The position numbers and the translations under genes are program-made. A DNA stretch of 64,000 nucleotides. Source: Mangrovimicrobium sp033283265. Lineage in GTDB: Bacteria > Pseudomonadota > Gammaproteobacteria > Pseudomonadales > Halieaceae. Shown piece after piece: positions 17,436 to 25,309 of the stretch. How positions within the stretch are numbered: the first letter of the stretch is position 1; each line of letters begins with the position of its first letter. The stretch lies in NCBI GenBank assembly GCA_033283265.1, contig JAWMQN010000001.1:1116001-1180000 (forward strand), given 5' to 3'. The notes under the pieces are model-generated. The model saw only the letters and a list, made by a program, of their open reading frames with translations. It had not been told where the DNA came from and did not search any database.

Positions 17436-19196
17436 ATGTCCCGCCTGATTTACCTGCTTCCGGCTCTCGCCCTCCTCGCCGCCTGCGCGACTGCACCCGA
17501 GCAAGCCGGGCTCGAGGAGCCCGCCGCGCCCGCTGCGGCTGTCGCCGATGAACCCGAAGCCATCGAGCGACCCTTCCCCGGGGACAGCGTCTATCCGCTG
17601 CTGGTGGCGGAGTTCGCCCTGCGCCGCGGTGCCTACGACACCGCGCTGCAGAACTATATCGACCAGGCCAGGGTGCTGGATGACGCGGGTATCGCCCGCC
17701 ACACCACCCACCTGGCGCAGTTCCTCGATGACGACCAGATCACCCTGGAGGCCGGCCAGCTCTGGCTGGCCCGCGAGCCGGACGACCTGGAAGCCAACAA
17801 CACCGTTGCCACGCTGCTGGCCCGCGATGGCCAGCCGCTCGCGGCCATCGCGCACATGGCGGTGATCGCCCGCGCCGGCGAGCAGGCCAACTTTCCCAGC
17901 CTGCTGCAGAACTACGCGGAGCTGGACACGACCCAGCGTGCGGAACTGGCCAGCGCCCTGGCCGAACTCGCCCTGGAATTCCCCGACGATCCCGCCCTCC
18001 TGCTCACCCAGGCACTGGCCTACGCGGAGTCGGGAGATCTCGAACTGGCCCAGGACAAGCTCGCCGCGCTGTTTGCCATCGAGCCCGACCAGTACCAGGC
18101 CCTGCTGCTCGAGGCGCGTATCAACCTGCAGACGAAGAGCGCCAAACCCTTCGCCCACATGGAGGAGGTACTGGCGCAGGACCCGGACAACGACCGCCTG
18201 CGCCTCGAGTACGCACGCCTGCTCAGCACCACCGACCTCGATGCGGCGCGCAAGCAGTTCGAAATTCTCTCGGCGCAATCGCCGGGCGATGCCAACCTGC
18301 TGCTCTCCCTCGCCCTGATCAACCGCGAAGCCGGTGACGACCTCATCGCCCGGGCCTACCTGCAGCAGGTGCTGGCCACCGGCGAGCGCGGCAACGAGGC
18401 CCACTTCCAGCTCGCCGCCATTGCGGAGCGGGCCGGCGACAGCGCAACGGCGCTCGATCACTACCGACAGATCGGCGAGGGCCGGCAATTCTTCAGCGCC
18501 AATCACCGTATCGGCGAGCTGCTTCTGGAGCAGGGACACGACGCCGAAGCGCAGGCCTGGTACCGGCGGCAGCGCGAGACCTACCCGCAGTTCGCCGAGC
18601 AGCTCTTCGGTCTCGAATCGGAGGTGCTGCGCAACAGCGGCGATGTCGCCGGCGCCAGGGCGATTCTCAACGAGGCTCTCGTCAGCTACCCGGACTCGGA
18701 GAGCCTGCGCTATGCCCGCTCCATGCTCAGCCAGCAACAGGCGGATCTCGCCGGCATGGAGGCCGACCTGCGCGACATTCTCAGCCGTGACCCGGACAAC
18801 GCCACGGCCCTCAACGCGCTGGGCTATACCCTGGCCGACCAGACCGATCGCCTCGACGAGGCCAGGGCACTGGTGGCACGGGCCCTCGAATTGCAACCGA
18901 ACGAGCCGGCGATTCTCGACAGCATGGGCTGGATTCACTACCGCCAGGGCGACCTGGAAGGCGCCCTGCAGTATCTCACCCGCGCCTATCGCAGTTTCCC
19001 CGACCCCGAGGTTGCCGCTCACCTCGGCGAGGTGCTGTGGGTCAGTGGCGAGCAGGAAAAGGCCCTGCAAGTCTGGCAGGGGGCCTTGCTCAGCGATCCG
19101 CAGCATAAAGTGCTGCTGGAAACCCTGCGCCGCCTGCAGATCGATCCCGACAGGCTGATGTCAGCCACCGCGGCACCGCCAGCGCCAGCTCCGTGA
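17436..19196 (+). CDS. TPR-repeat lipoprotein upstream of lolB
   Basis: A 586-residue protein with a lipoprotein signal peptide (LLPALALLAAC, cysteine at about residue 17) followed by TPR-type helical repeats over most of its length. The clearest repeats are near the end, e.g. ATALNALGYTLADQ and AILDSMGWIHYRQGDLEGAL. I chose ATG 17436 because it places the lipobox correctly; the frame extends to 17376. Such proteins sit next to lolB in many gammaproteobacteria, including Pseudomonas, and probably act as scaffolds at the outer membrane. The precise function is unknown. The stop overlaps the lolB GTG start. Confidence 0.85.
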   Translation: MSRLIYLLPALALLAACATAPEQAGLEEPAAPAAAVADEPEAIERPFPGDSVYPLLVAEFALRRGAYDTALQNYIDQARVLDDAGIARHTTHLAQFLDDDQITLEAGQLWLAREPDDLEANNTVATLLARDGQPLAAIAHMAVIARAGEQANFPSLLQNYAELDTTQRAELASALAELALEFPDDPALLLTQALAYAESGDLELAQDKLAALFAIEPDQYQALLLEARINLQTKSAKPFAHMEEVLAQDPDNDRLRLEYARLLSTTDLDAARKQFEILSAQSPGDANLLLSLALINREAGDDLIARAYLQQVLATGERGNEAHFQLAAIAERAGDSATALDHYRQIGEGRQFFSANHRIGELLLEQGHDAEAQAWYRRQRETYPQFAEQLFGLESEVLRNSGDVAGARAILNEALVSYPDSESLRYARSMLSQQQADLAGMEADLRDILSRDPDNATALNALGYTLADQTDRLDEARALVARALELQPNEPAILDSMGWIHYRQGDLEGALQYLTRAYRSFPDPEVAAHLGEVLWVSGEQEKALQVWQGALLSDPQHKVLLETLRRLQIDPDRLMSATAAPPAPAP

Positions 19197-19804
19197 ACTC
19201 CAGGCTCTCCCTGCTGCTCATCGGCATGCTCGTGCTCGCCGGCTGTGCCGGGACAGCGCCGCGCGACATTCCCGCGGCGAGCGCGGGATGGGAGGCGACC
19301 CGCAGCCAGCTGCTCGACTTCACCCACTGGGAGGCCCGCGGCAAGATCGCGGTACGCAGTACAGGGCAGGCCGAATCCGCCAACCTCAAATGGCAGCAGG
19401 TCGACAGCGACAGCCACCTGGAACTCAGCGGCCCGATGGGACTGAGCGCCACCACAGTGGACAGCGACGGCCAGTACATCACCATTCGCCGCGGCGAAGA
19501 GCAGCAGCGCTGGGCCCTCGACGACCCGGCCTTCAACGCGCAGAACCCTGTGCAATTGCCGCTGGCCGCGCTGCATTTCTGGCTCAAGGGTATCCCCTCG
19601 CCGGCGCTGCCCCTCGAGGCACTGGCGGTGGACCCGGGCAGCCAGCTGCCGCTGCGCCTGCAGCAGCAGGGCTGGTCCGTCGAGTTCCAGCAGTTCGGCC
19701 AGTTCGGCGCCTACCGCCTGCCGACGCGCATCGAGGTCGCACGGGACAGCACCCGGGCGCGCATCATCCTCCGCGACTGGTCCTATCCGGGCATTGACCA
19801 GTGA
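19193..19804 (+). CDS. lolB: Outer-membrane lipoprotein receptor LolB
   Basis: A 203-residue lipoprotein that receives lipoproteins from LolA and inserts them in the outer membrane. The signal peptide ends in LVLAGC (Cys 18). The mature part shows WEARGKIAVR, ANLKWQQ, the loop LSGPMGLSATTV and a C-terminal LPTRIEVARDSTRARIILRD, as in the family. The GTG start overlaps the previous stop (GTGA), and the stop overlaps the ispE start in the same way, so the three genes are translationally coupled. Confidence 0.93.
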   Translation: MNSRLSLLLIGMLVLAGCAGTAPRDIPAASAGWEATRSQLLDFTHWEARGKIAVRSTGQAESANLKWQQVDSDSHLELSGPMGLSATTVDSDGQYITIRRGEEQQRWALDDPAFNAQNPVQLPLAALHFWLKGIPSPALPLEALAVDPGSQLPLRLQQQGWSVEFQQFGQFGAYRLPTRIEVARDSTRARIILRDWSYPGIDQ

Positions 19805-20619
19805 GCAGCCTCACCCTGCCTGCGCCGGCCAAGCTGAACCTGTTCCTGCACATCACCGGGCGCCGGGCTGACGGCTACCATGAACTGCAGACCCTGTTTC
19901 AACTGCTGGACTGGGGCGACACCCTGCATTTTAGCGCCGACGACAGCGGTGAGATTCACCTCAGCGGGTCACCGGCGGACATCCCGCCACAGGACAACCT
20001 CGTCGTGCGCGCGGCGAAGCTGCTGCAACCGCAAGGGCGCGGCACCTCCATCCGGTTGGAAAAGCGCATACCGGCCGGTGGCGGCCTCGGCGGCGGCAGC
20101 TCCGACGCCGCCACCACCCTGCTGGCGCTCAACCGGCTCTGGGAGCTCGACCTCCCCACGCAGGAATTGCAGTTGCTCGGCCGGCAACTCGGCGCGGACG
20201 TGCCGGTATTTGTCGCCGGCCACAGCGCCTGGGCGGAGGGCGTCGGTGAGCTTCTGACCCCGGTCGTACTGCCCCAACAGTGGTTTCTGATACTCACGCC
20301 GCAATGCCATGTTTCCACTGCAGAAATATTTTCACATCGGCAATTGACACGCGACTCACCTGCAATCAAAATGGCGGCCTTTTTCGAGGGGCACTCCCGG
20401 AACGATTGTCAAAATCTGGTGCGCAATCTCTACCCTGAGGTTGATAAAGCACTGAATTGGCTTGGGAAATTCGGGGATGCACGACTGACCGGCACCGGCG
20501 CCTGCGTTTTTTGCGCATTCCCGGATGAGAGTACAGCACGGTCCGTCCTGCAGCGCGCACCGGAAGACTTGCAGGGCTTCGTCGCACGAGGCCTGAACCA
20601 GTCACCGGCACTGCAGTAA
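19801..20619 (+). CDS. ispE: 4-diphosphocytidyl-2-C-methyl-D-erythritol kinase
   Basis: A 272-residue GHMP kinase of the non-mevalonate isoprenoid pathway. The N-terminus PAPAKLNLFLHITGRRADGY and the ATP loop PAGGGLGGGSSDAATTL are diagnostic, and LTGTGACVFCAF is the third GHMP motif. It starts with GTG overlapping the lolB stop. tRNA-Gln follows after 22 bases, as in related genomes. From about 20290 to 20620 the DNA is noticeably less GC-rich than its neighbours, without disturbing the protein. Confidence 0.95.
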   Translation: MSSLTLPAPAKLNLFLHITGRRADGYHELQTLFQLLDWGDTLHFSADDSGEIHLSGSPADIPPQDNLVVRAAKLLQPQGRGTSIRLEKRIPAGGGLGGGSSDAATTLLALNRLWELDLPTQELQLLGRQLGADVPVFVAGHSAWAEGVGELLTPVVLPQQWFLILTPQCHVSTAEIFSHRQLTRDSPAIKMAAFFEGHSRNDCQNLVRNLYPEVDKALNWLGKFGDARLTGTGACVFCAFPDESTARSVLQRAPEDLQGFVARGLNQSPALQ

Positions 20620-20641
20620 CCAACCTCAGGCAAAGAATGAT

Positions 20642-20716
20642 TGGGGTGTCGCCAAGCGGCAAGGCACCGGGTTTTGATCCCGGCATTCGTAGGTTCGAAT
20701 CCTACCACCCCAGCCA
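20642..20716 (+). tRNA. tRNA-Gln (anticodon TTG)
   Basis: A complete cloverleaf is readable: acceptor stem TGGGGTG with CACCCCA, anticodon stem CCGGG/CCCGG enclosing loop TTTTGAT with TTG at 20674-20676, and the T-arm loop TTCGAAT. The CCA end is encoded (20714-20716). Placement between ispE and prs is the usual gammaproteobacterial arrangement. Confidence 0.96.
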
Positions 20717-20836
20717 TATCCGCGATGCCATGCATCCCATGGGCACCACTGGAAAATCACAGGGTGCTCCAGGTGTGTGTGGCATTATTTTTATCGGCCG
20801 GCGAATTTGTCGAACCACAAGCAGGGGTAGCGAACC

Positions 20837-21784
20837 GTGTCCTCGAAGATGATGGTTTTCTCGGGTAATGCCAATCCTGAACTGGCGCAGAAGGTTGCCA
20901 GCAGGCTCTACCTCTCGCTGGGCAACGCCGACGTCGGCAAATTCAGCGACGGCGAAATCTGCGTCGAGCTGAACGAGAACGTCCGCGGCAAGGACGTCTT
21001 CGTACTGCAGTCCACCTGCGCACCCACCAACGACAACCTGATGGAGTTGCTGGTGATGATCGACGCCCTGCGTCGCGCGTCGGCGGACCGCATTACCGCA
21101 GTGGTGCCCTACTTCGGCTACGCGCGCCAGGATCGCCGGGTGCGTTCCGCACGGGTGCCGATCACTGCGCGGGTGGTGGCGGACATGCTGGCCGCGGTCG
21201 GCGTCGATCGCCTGCTGACCATGGACCTGCACGCGGAACAGATCCAGGGCTTCTTCTCCTGCCCGGTGGACAACGTCTACGGCTCGCCGATCCTGAACGA
21301 CGACATCGTCGCGCAGAACTACGAGAACCTGATCGTGGTCTCCCCCGACATCGGCGGTGTAGTAAGGGCCCGGGCGATCGCCAAACAACTGAACGAGGCG
21401 GAGCTGGCGATTATCGACAAGCGCCGCCCGCGGGCCAACGAAGCCCAGGTGATGAACCTGATCGGCGACGTCGAGGGCCGCACCTGCCTGCTGGTGGACG
21501 ACCTGGTCGACACCGCCGGCACCCTGTGCCAGGCCGCCAATGCGCTGAAAGAGCGCGGTGCGACCAAGGTGGTCGCCTACTGCACCCACGCGGTGCTGTC
21601 CGGCAAGGCACTGGACAATTTGCAGAACTCCCAGCTCGACGAGCTGGTAGTCACGGACACGATTCCTCTGCGCGAAGAGGCGATGCAACTCGACAAGATC
21701 CGCCAGCTTACTACTGCGGACCTGCTGGCCGAGTCCATGCGCCGGGTCGCCAACGAGGAATCCATCAGCGCGCTGTTCCAGTAG
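20837..21784 (+). CDS. prs: Ribose-phosphate pyrophosphokinase
   Basis: A 315-residue PRPP synthetase, exactly the length of the E. coli enzyme. It makes phosphoribosyl pyrophosphate from ribose-5-phosphate and ATP. Features are NADVGKFSDGEICVE, the ATP-binding FGYARQDRRVR, DLHAEQIQGFF, and the PRPP loop LVDDLVDTAGTL. The start is a GTG at 20837. A Rho-independent terminator is built into the last codons and stop codon. Confidence 0.96.
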   Translation: MSSKMMVFSGNANPELAQKVASRLYLSLGNADVGKFSDGEICVELNENVRGKDVFVLQSTCAPTNDNLMELLVMIDALRRASADRITAVVPYFGYARQDRRVRSARVPITARVVADMLAAVGVDRLLTMDLHAEQIQGFFSCPVDNVYGSPILNDDIVAQNYENLIVVSPDIGGVVRARAIAKQLNEAELAIIDKRRPRANEAQVMNLIGDVEGRTCLLVDDLVDTAGTLCQAANALKERGATKVVAYCTHAVLSGKALDNLQNSQLDELVVTDTIPLREEAMQLDKIRQLTTADLLAESMRRVANEESISALFQ

Positions 21785-21799
21785 GAACGGCGCTTTTTT
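21770..21799 (+). terminator. Rho-independent terminator overlapping the prs stop codon
   Basis: A 10-bp stem (GCGCTGTTCC with GGAACGGCGC, one T-G pair), a four-base loop AGTA and six Ts. The stop codon TAG lies across the loop and stem, so a ribosome finishing prs would cover the hairpin. It separates prs from the L25 gene, probably with partial read-through. Confidence 0.85.
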
Positions 21800-21855
21800 G
21801 AACCCACTGCCGCGCCGGTCGCAAGCGCCGCAGTGATTATCAAAGGAGTTTGACC

Positions 21856-22497
21856 ATGTCAGACCAATTTGAAGTACAAGCAGAACTGCGTGTAGACCTG
21901 GGGAAAGGTGCGAGCCGCCGCCTGCGTCGTAACGCCGACAAAATCCCCGCCATCATCTACGGCGGCGACAAGGAACCCCAGAGCCTGACCCTGGTCCGCA
22001 AGGACCTGGAAAAGTCGCTGGAAAACGAGGCTTTCTTCAGCCACGTCCTCAGCATCAATGTTGGCGGCGACGTGCAGAAAGCAATCCTCAAGGACCTGCA
22101 ACGCCACCCGGCCAAAGACCTGGTCATGCACGCTGACTTCCTGCGCGTGTCCGACAAGGTGGCCATCAAGGTGCACGTGCCGATCCACTTCCTCAACGAA
22201 GAAGCCTGCCACGGCGTGAAAATGCAGGGCGGCATCATCCAGCACCTGGAAACCGACATCGAAGTTTCCTGCCTGCCGGCTGACATCCCCGAGTACATCG
22301 AAGTGGACATGCTCAAGGTCGAAACCGGCCAGATCGTTCACCTGTCCGACATCACCCTGCCCGCCGGCGTTGCCTCCGTTGCACTGGCCCTGGGTGAAGA
22401 CCACGACCTGGCGATCTCCTCTGTCATCGCACCGAAAGGCGGCGCGGTAGCGGAAGAAGGCGAAGCTGCTGCCGACGAAGGCGACAGCGAGGACTGA
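21856..22497 (+). CDS. rplY: Ribosomal protein L25 / general stress protein Ctc
   Basis: A 213-residue, two-domain L25 (TL5/Ctc type), much longer than the 94-residue E. coli L25. The N-terminal domain binds 5S rRNA (LGKGASRRLRR, PAIIYGG); the C-terminal beta domain runs from about residue 95, and an acidic tail ends the protein. The ATG at 21856 is preceded by AAGGAG at ideal distance. It lies between prs and pth as usual in this class. Confidence 0.94.
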   Translation: MSDQFEVQAELRVDLGKGASRRLRRNADKIPAIIYGGDKEPQSLTLVRKDLEKSLENEAFFSHVLSINVGGDVQKAILKDLQRHPAKDLVMHADFLRVSDKVAIKVHVPIHFLNEEACHGVKMQGGIIQHLETDIEVSCLPADIPEYIEVDMLKVETGQIVHLSDITLPAGVASVALALGEDHDLAISSVIAPKGGAVAEEGEAAADEGDSED

Positions 22498-22520
22498 TCC
22501 CTCCCTAAGAGGCACCCGCG

Positions 22521-23108
22521 TTGCCAGCCATCAAGCTGATAGCAGGACTGGGTAACCCCGGCAGTGAATACCGGGGTACCCGACACAACGCGGGGGCCGA
22601 TTTTGTCGAGGCCCTGGCCCGCGACAATGCCTGTACCCTGCTCGAAGAAGCAAAGTTTTCCGGCTACACCGGCCGGATCCGGATCGCGGGACACGACCTG
22701 CGACTGCTCATCCCCACCACTTTCATGAACCGTTCCGGCAGGGCTGTTGCCGCCATGGCCGCGTTCTATAAAGTGGCGCCGGAAGAAATTCTCATCGCCC
22801 ACGACGAACTGGATATCCCCGCCGGCACAGCGCGCTTCAAGCGCGGTGGCGGACACGGCGGACACAACGGCTTGCGCGATATCATTCCGGCACTCGGCAA
22901 CAACAAGGATTTCTACCGCCTGCGCATCGGCATCGACCACCCGGGGCACGCCTCGAAGGTCACCGGCCATGTGCTGGGACGCCCGTCAGAACAGGACCGC
23001 GAGCGTATCGATGCCAGTATCGACGAGGCCATCGACGCCCTGCCCCTGCTGCTGGACGGCGACCTCACCAGGGCGATGAACCGTTTACACAGTTTTACTG
23101 CGGCCTGA
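22521..23108 (+). CDS. pth: Peptidyl-tRNA hydrolase
   Basis: A 195-residue enzyme that recycles peptidyl-tRNA released from stalled ribosomes. The family pattern is complete: LIAGLGNPGSEYRGTRHNAG with the catalytic histidine, TFMNRSGRAV, HDELDIPAG and GGGHGGHNGLRDI. The start is a TTG at 22521 with AAGAGG upstream; no ATG is suitably placed. It lies 23 bases after the L25 gene. Confidence 0.95.
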   Translation: MPAIKLIAGLGNPGSEYRGTRHNAGADFVEALARDNACTLLEEAKFSGYTGRIRIAGHDLRLLIPTTFMNRSGRAVAAMAAFYKVAPEEILIAHDELDIPAGTARFKRGGGHGGHNGLRDIIPALGNNKDFYRLRIGIDHPGHASKVTGHVLGRPSEQDRERIDASIDEAIDALPLLLDGDLTRAMNRLHSFTAA

Positions 23109-23136
23109 CCGCACACAGCCTGAAAAGGACACAAGC

Positions 23137-24231
23137 ATGGGAATCAAATGCGGAATCGTCGGACTGCCGAACGTCGGTAAGTCCACCCTGTTCAACGCCC
23201 TGACCAAGGCCGGCATCGACGCCGAGAACTTCCCCTTCTGCACCATCGAACCCAACGCCGGTATCGTGCCGATTCCCGACCCGCGCCAGGCGCAGATCGC
23301 CGCCATCGTCAAACCGCAGAAGGAAATCGCCACCACCATGGAGTTCGTCGACATCGCCGGCCTGGTGGCGGGCGCCTCCAAGGGCGAGGGCCTCGGCAAC
23401 CAGTTCCTGGCCAACATCCGCGAGACCGACGCCATCGCCCACGTGGTGCGCTGCTTCGAGGACGACAACGTCATCCACGTTGCCAATACCGTGGACCCGA
23501 AGAGCGACATCGAGGTCATCAATACCGAGCTGGCCCTGGCCGACCTGGAAAGCTGCGAGAAGCAGCTGCAGAAGGTCACCCGCACGGCGAAAAGCGGCGA
23601 CAAGGAAGCGGTGGCGATGAAGGCCCTGCTGGAAAACAAACTGTTGCCGCAGCTGAACGAGGCGCAGCCGGTGCGCGCGCTGGAGCTGGACGCCAACGAG
23701 AAGGCGCTGGTGAAGCAGCTCTTCCTGCTCACCGTGAAGCCGACCATGTACATCGCCAACGTCAGCGAGGACGGCTTCGAGAACAACCCGCACCTGGATA
23801 AAGTGCGTGAGATCGCCGCCGCGGAAAACGCCGTGGTGGTGCCCATCTGCAACAAGCTGGAATCGGAAATCATCGAACTGGACGACGAGGAGCGCGACGA
23901 GTTCCTCGCCGACCTCGGCATGGAAGAGCCCGGCCTCAACCGGGTGATCCGCGCCGGCTACCAGTTGCTCCACCTGCAGACCTACTTCACCGCCGGTGTG
24001 AAGGAAGTGCGCGCCTGGACGGTGAAGGTCGGCGCCACCGCACCGGAAGCCGCTGGCGTGATCCACACCGACTTCCAGAAAGGCTTTATCCGCGCGGAAG
24101 TGATTTCCTACGACGACTTCATCGCCCACAAGGGTGAGCAGGGCGCTAAAGACGCGGGGCGCTGGCGGCTCGAGGGCAAGGACTACATCGTCCAGGACGG
24201 CGATGTGATTCACTTCCGCTTCAACGTCTGA
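23137..24231 (+). CDS. ychF: Ribosome-binding ATPase YchF
   Basis: A 364-residue Obg-family P-loop protein that prefers ATP and binds the ribosome. The G1 motif is GLPNVGKSTLFNAL, then FPFCTIEPN, DIAGLVAGASKGEGLGNQFL and, in place of the GTP-specific NKxD, NVSEDGF. A C-terminal TGS domain ends with HFRFNV. It lies directly after pth, the standard order, and is convergent with the next gene. Confidence 0.96.
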   Translation: MGIKCGIVGLPNVGKSTLFNALTKAGIDAENFPFCTIEPNAGIVPIPDPRQAQIAAIVKPQKEIATTMEFVDIAGLVAGASKGEGLGNQFLANIRETDAIAHVVRCFEDDNVIHVANTVDPKSDIEVINTELALADLESCEKQLQKVTRTAKSGDKEAVAMKALLENKLLPQLNEAQPVRALELDANEKALVKQLFLLTVKPTMYIANVSEDGFENNPHLDKVREIAAAENAVVVPICNKLESEIIELDDEERDEFLADLGMEEPGLNRVIRAGYQLLHLQTYFTAGVKEVRAWTVKVGATAPEAAGVIHTDFQKGFIRAEVISYDDFIAHKGEQGAKDAGRWRLEGKDYIVQDGDVIHFRFNV

Positions 24232-24263
24232 GCACAACCCCCAGCTACCGTGGGACCTGCCGG

Positions 24264-25175
24264 CTAGAGCAAGCGCTGGTAGGTCAGCTGGTAGATATCG
24301 AAATCTTCACCGGAATCGTTGACTGAGCCCATGGCGTAGCTCAGCTTGATGACGTTGCGTCCGGCAAAGGGAAAGGCGAGGTTCACACCCAGGCGCGAGT
24401 CGCGCTGCAGGTCATCGAGTTCCCGCCCGGCGATGGTAGAGCGGCCACCGCGGTAGAAATTGGCGTCAACCGAGCCCCAGAAGCCGGCGGAAAAACGCCG
24501 GATCAGGTGCACCTGGCCGGCGTAGACCGGGTCCTGCTCACGGCGCTCGCCGAGGAATTCATCGTTGTCCCAGAAATACCAGGCCCCCAGCTCGAACTCC
24601 AGCAGCCACTGTGGCTGCAGCACCGTCATATAACCCAGCTCCGCCTTCACCGCCCAGCGGTTGGCGCCTACGTTGATCAGGCGGTCCTCCTGGTAACGAC
24701 CGGTAGGCGCGACCACTTTCAGGCTGGCGCCGAGAATCGGGTGGGGGTTGCGGCGCAGTTCCGCGAATTCCTCGCGGTTCATCGTCGGTGCTCCCAGCAG
24801 GTTGACCGCCACGGTTGCCGAGAGATCGCCGACGCCCTGGTAGTCGCGTTGCAGGCGCCCCAGTACCTCGTGATCCGCCTGGGTACGGCCGGTCGAATAG
24901 GGTTGTTGCAGCACGACCGAGGCAGTTCGTCCCCCCAGGCTGAAGGTGCGCATGTAGGCGGCAAAGGCGGTGCTTATCCGCGAGTCTATCCCGGCCACCG
25001 GCAGCGAGGGGTCCGGCACCGTATCGCCATCGGTATAGGAGATACCGAGAGTCAGTACCTCGGTCCCCAGCGGTGCCGGCCAGTAGGCTCTTGGCGTCAG
25101 CTCCTGGGCCCCGACAGGGAGGCTGGCCAGGAAGCCGAGCAAGAAAACCAGCGATAAAATGCAGCGATTGTTCAT
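24264..25175 (-). CDS. Secreted beta-barrel-like protein, phenol-MetA-degradation family
   Basis: A 303-residue protein with a Sec signal peptide (FLLGFLASLPVGAQE) and a mature part typical of the putative MetA-pathway/phenol degradation outer-membrane family: ARAYWPAP-like ELTPRAYWPAPLGTEV, DPSLPVAGIDSRIS, NPHPILGASLKVVAPTGRY and AVKAELGY. Alternating hydrophobic residues and a final LTYQRLL suit an outer-membrane barrel. I chose ATG 25175; the frame extends upstream to 25223. The family may form channels for hydrophobic compounds but its role is not settled. It follows the giant gene on the same strand after 134 bases. Confidence 0.78.
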   Translation of the reverse strand: MNNRCILSLVFLLGFLASLPVGAQELTPRAYWPAPLGTEVLTLGISYTDGDTVPDPSLPVAGIDSRISTAFAAYMRTFSLGGRTASVVLQQPYSTGRTQADHEVLGRLQRDYQGVGDLSATVAVNLLGAPTMNREEFAELRRNPHPILGASLKVVAPTGRYQEDRLINVGANRWAVKAELGYMTVLQPQWLLEFELGAWYFWDNDEFLGERREQDPVYAGQVHLIRRFSAGFWGSVDANFYRGGRSTIAGRELDDLQRDSRLGVNLAFPFAGRNVIKLSYAMGSVNDSGEDFDIYQLTYQRLL

Positions 25176-25309
25176 GCCGCTAACATAGCCGAAGCGCGAG
25201 GATCCAACCACAACAACTGTCACGATCAGGCAAGCGGCGAATGGAGCCTGCCGGGCATTCGCGGTGCCCGCCGGGCGCGGAACGACATGCGCCCGAGGCG
25301 CGAGGCAGC

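Noticed and set aside
25200..25309. Terminator after giant gene A
   Set aside because: A small CGGGCA/TGCCCG hairpin is present but has no T run, so it was not listed.
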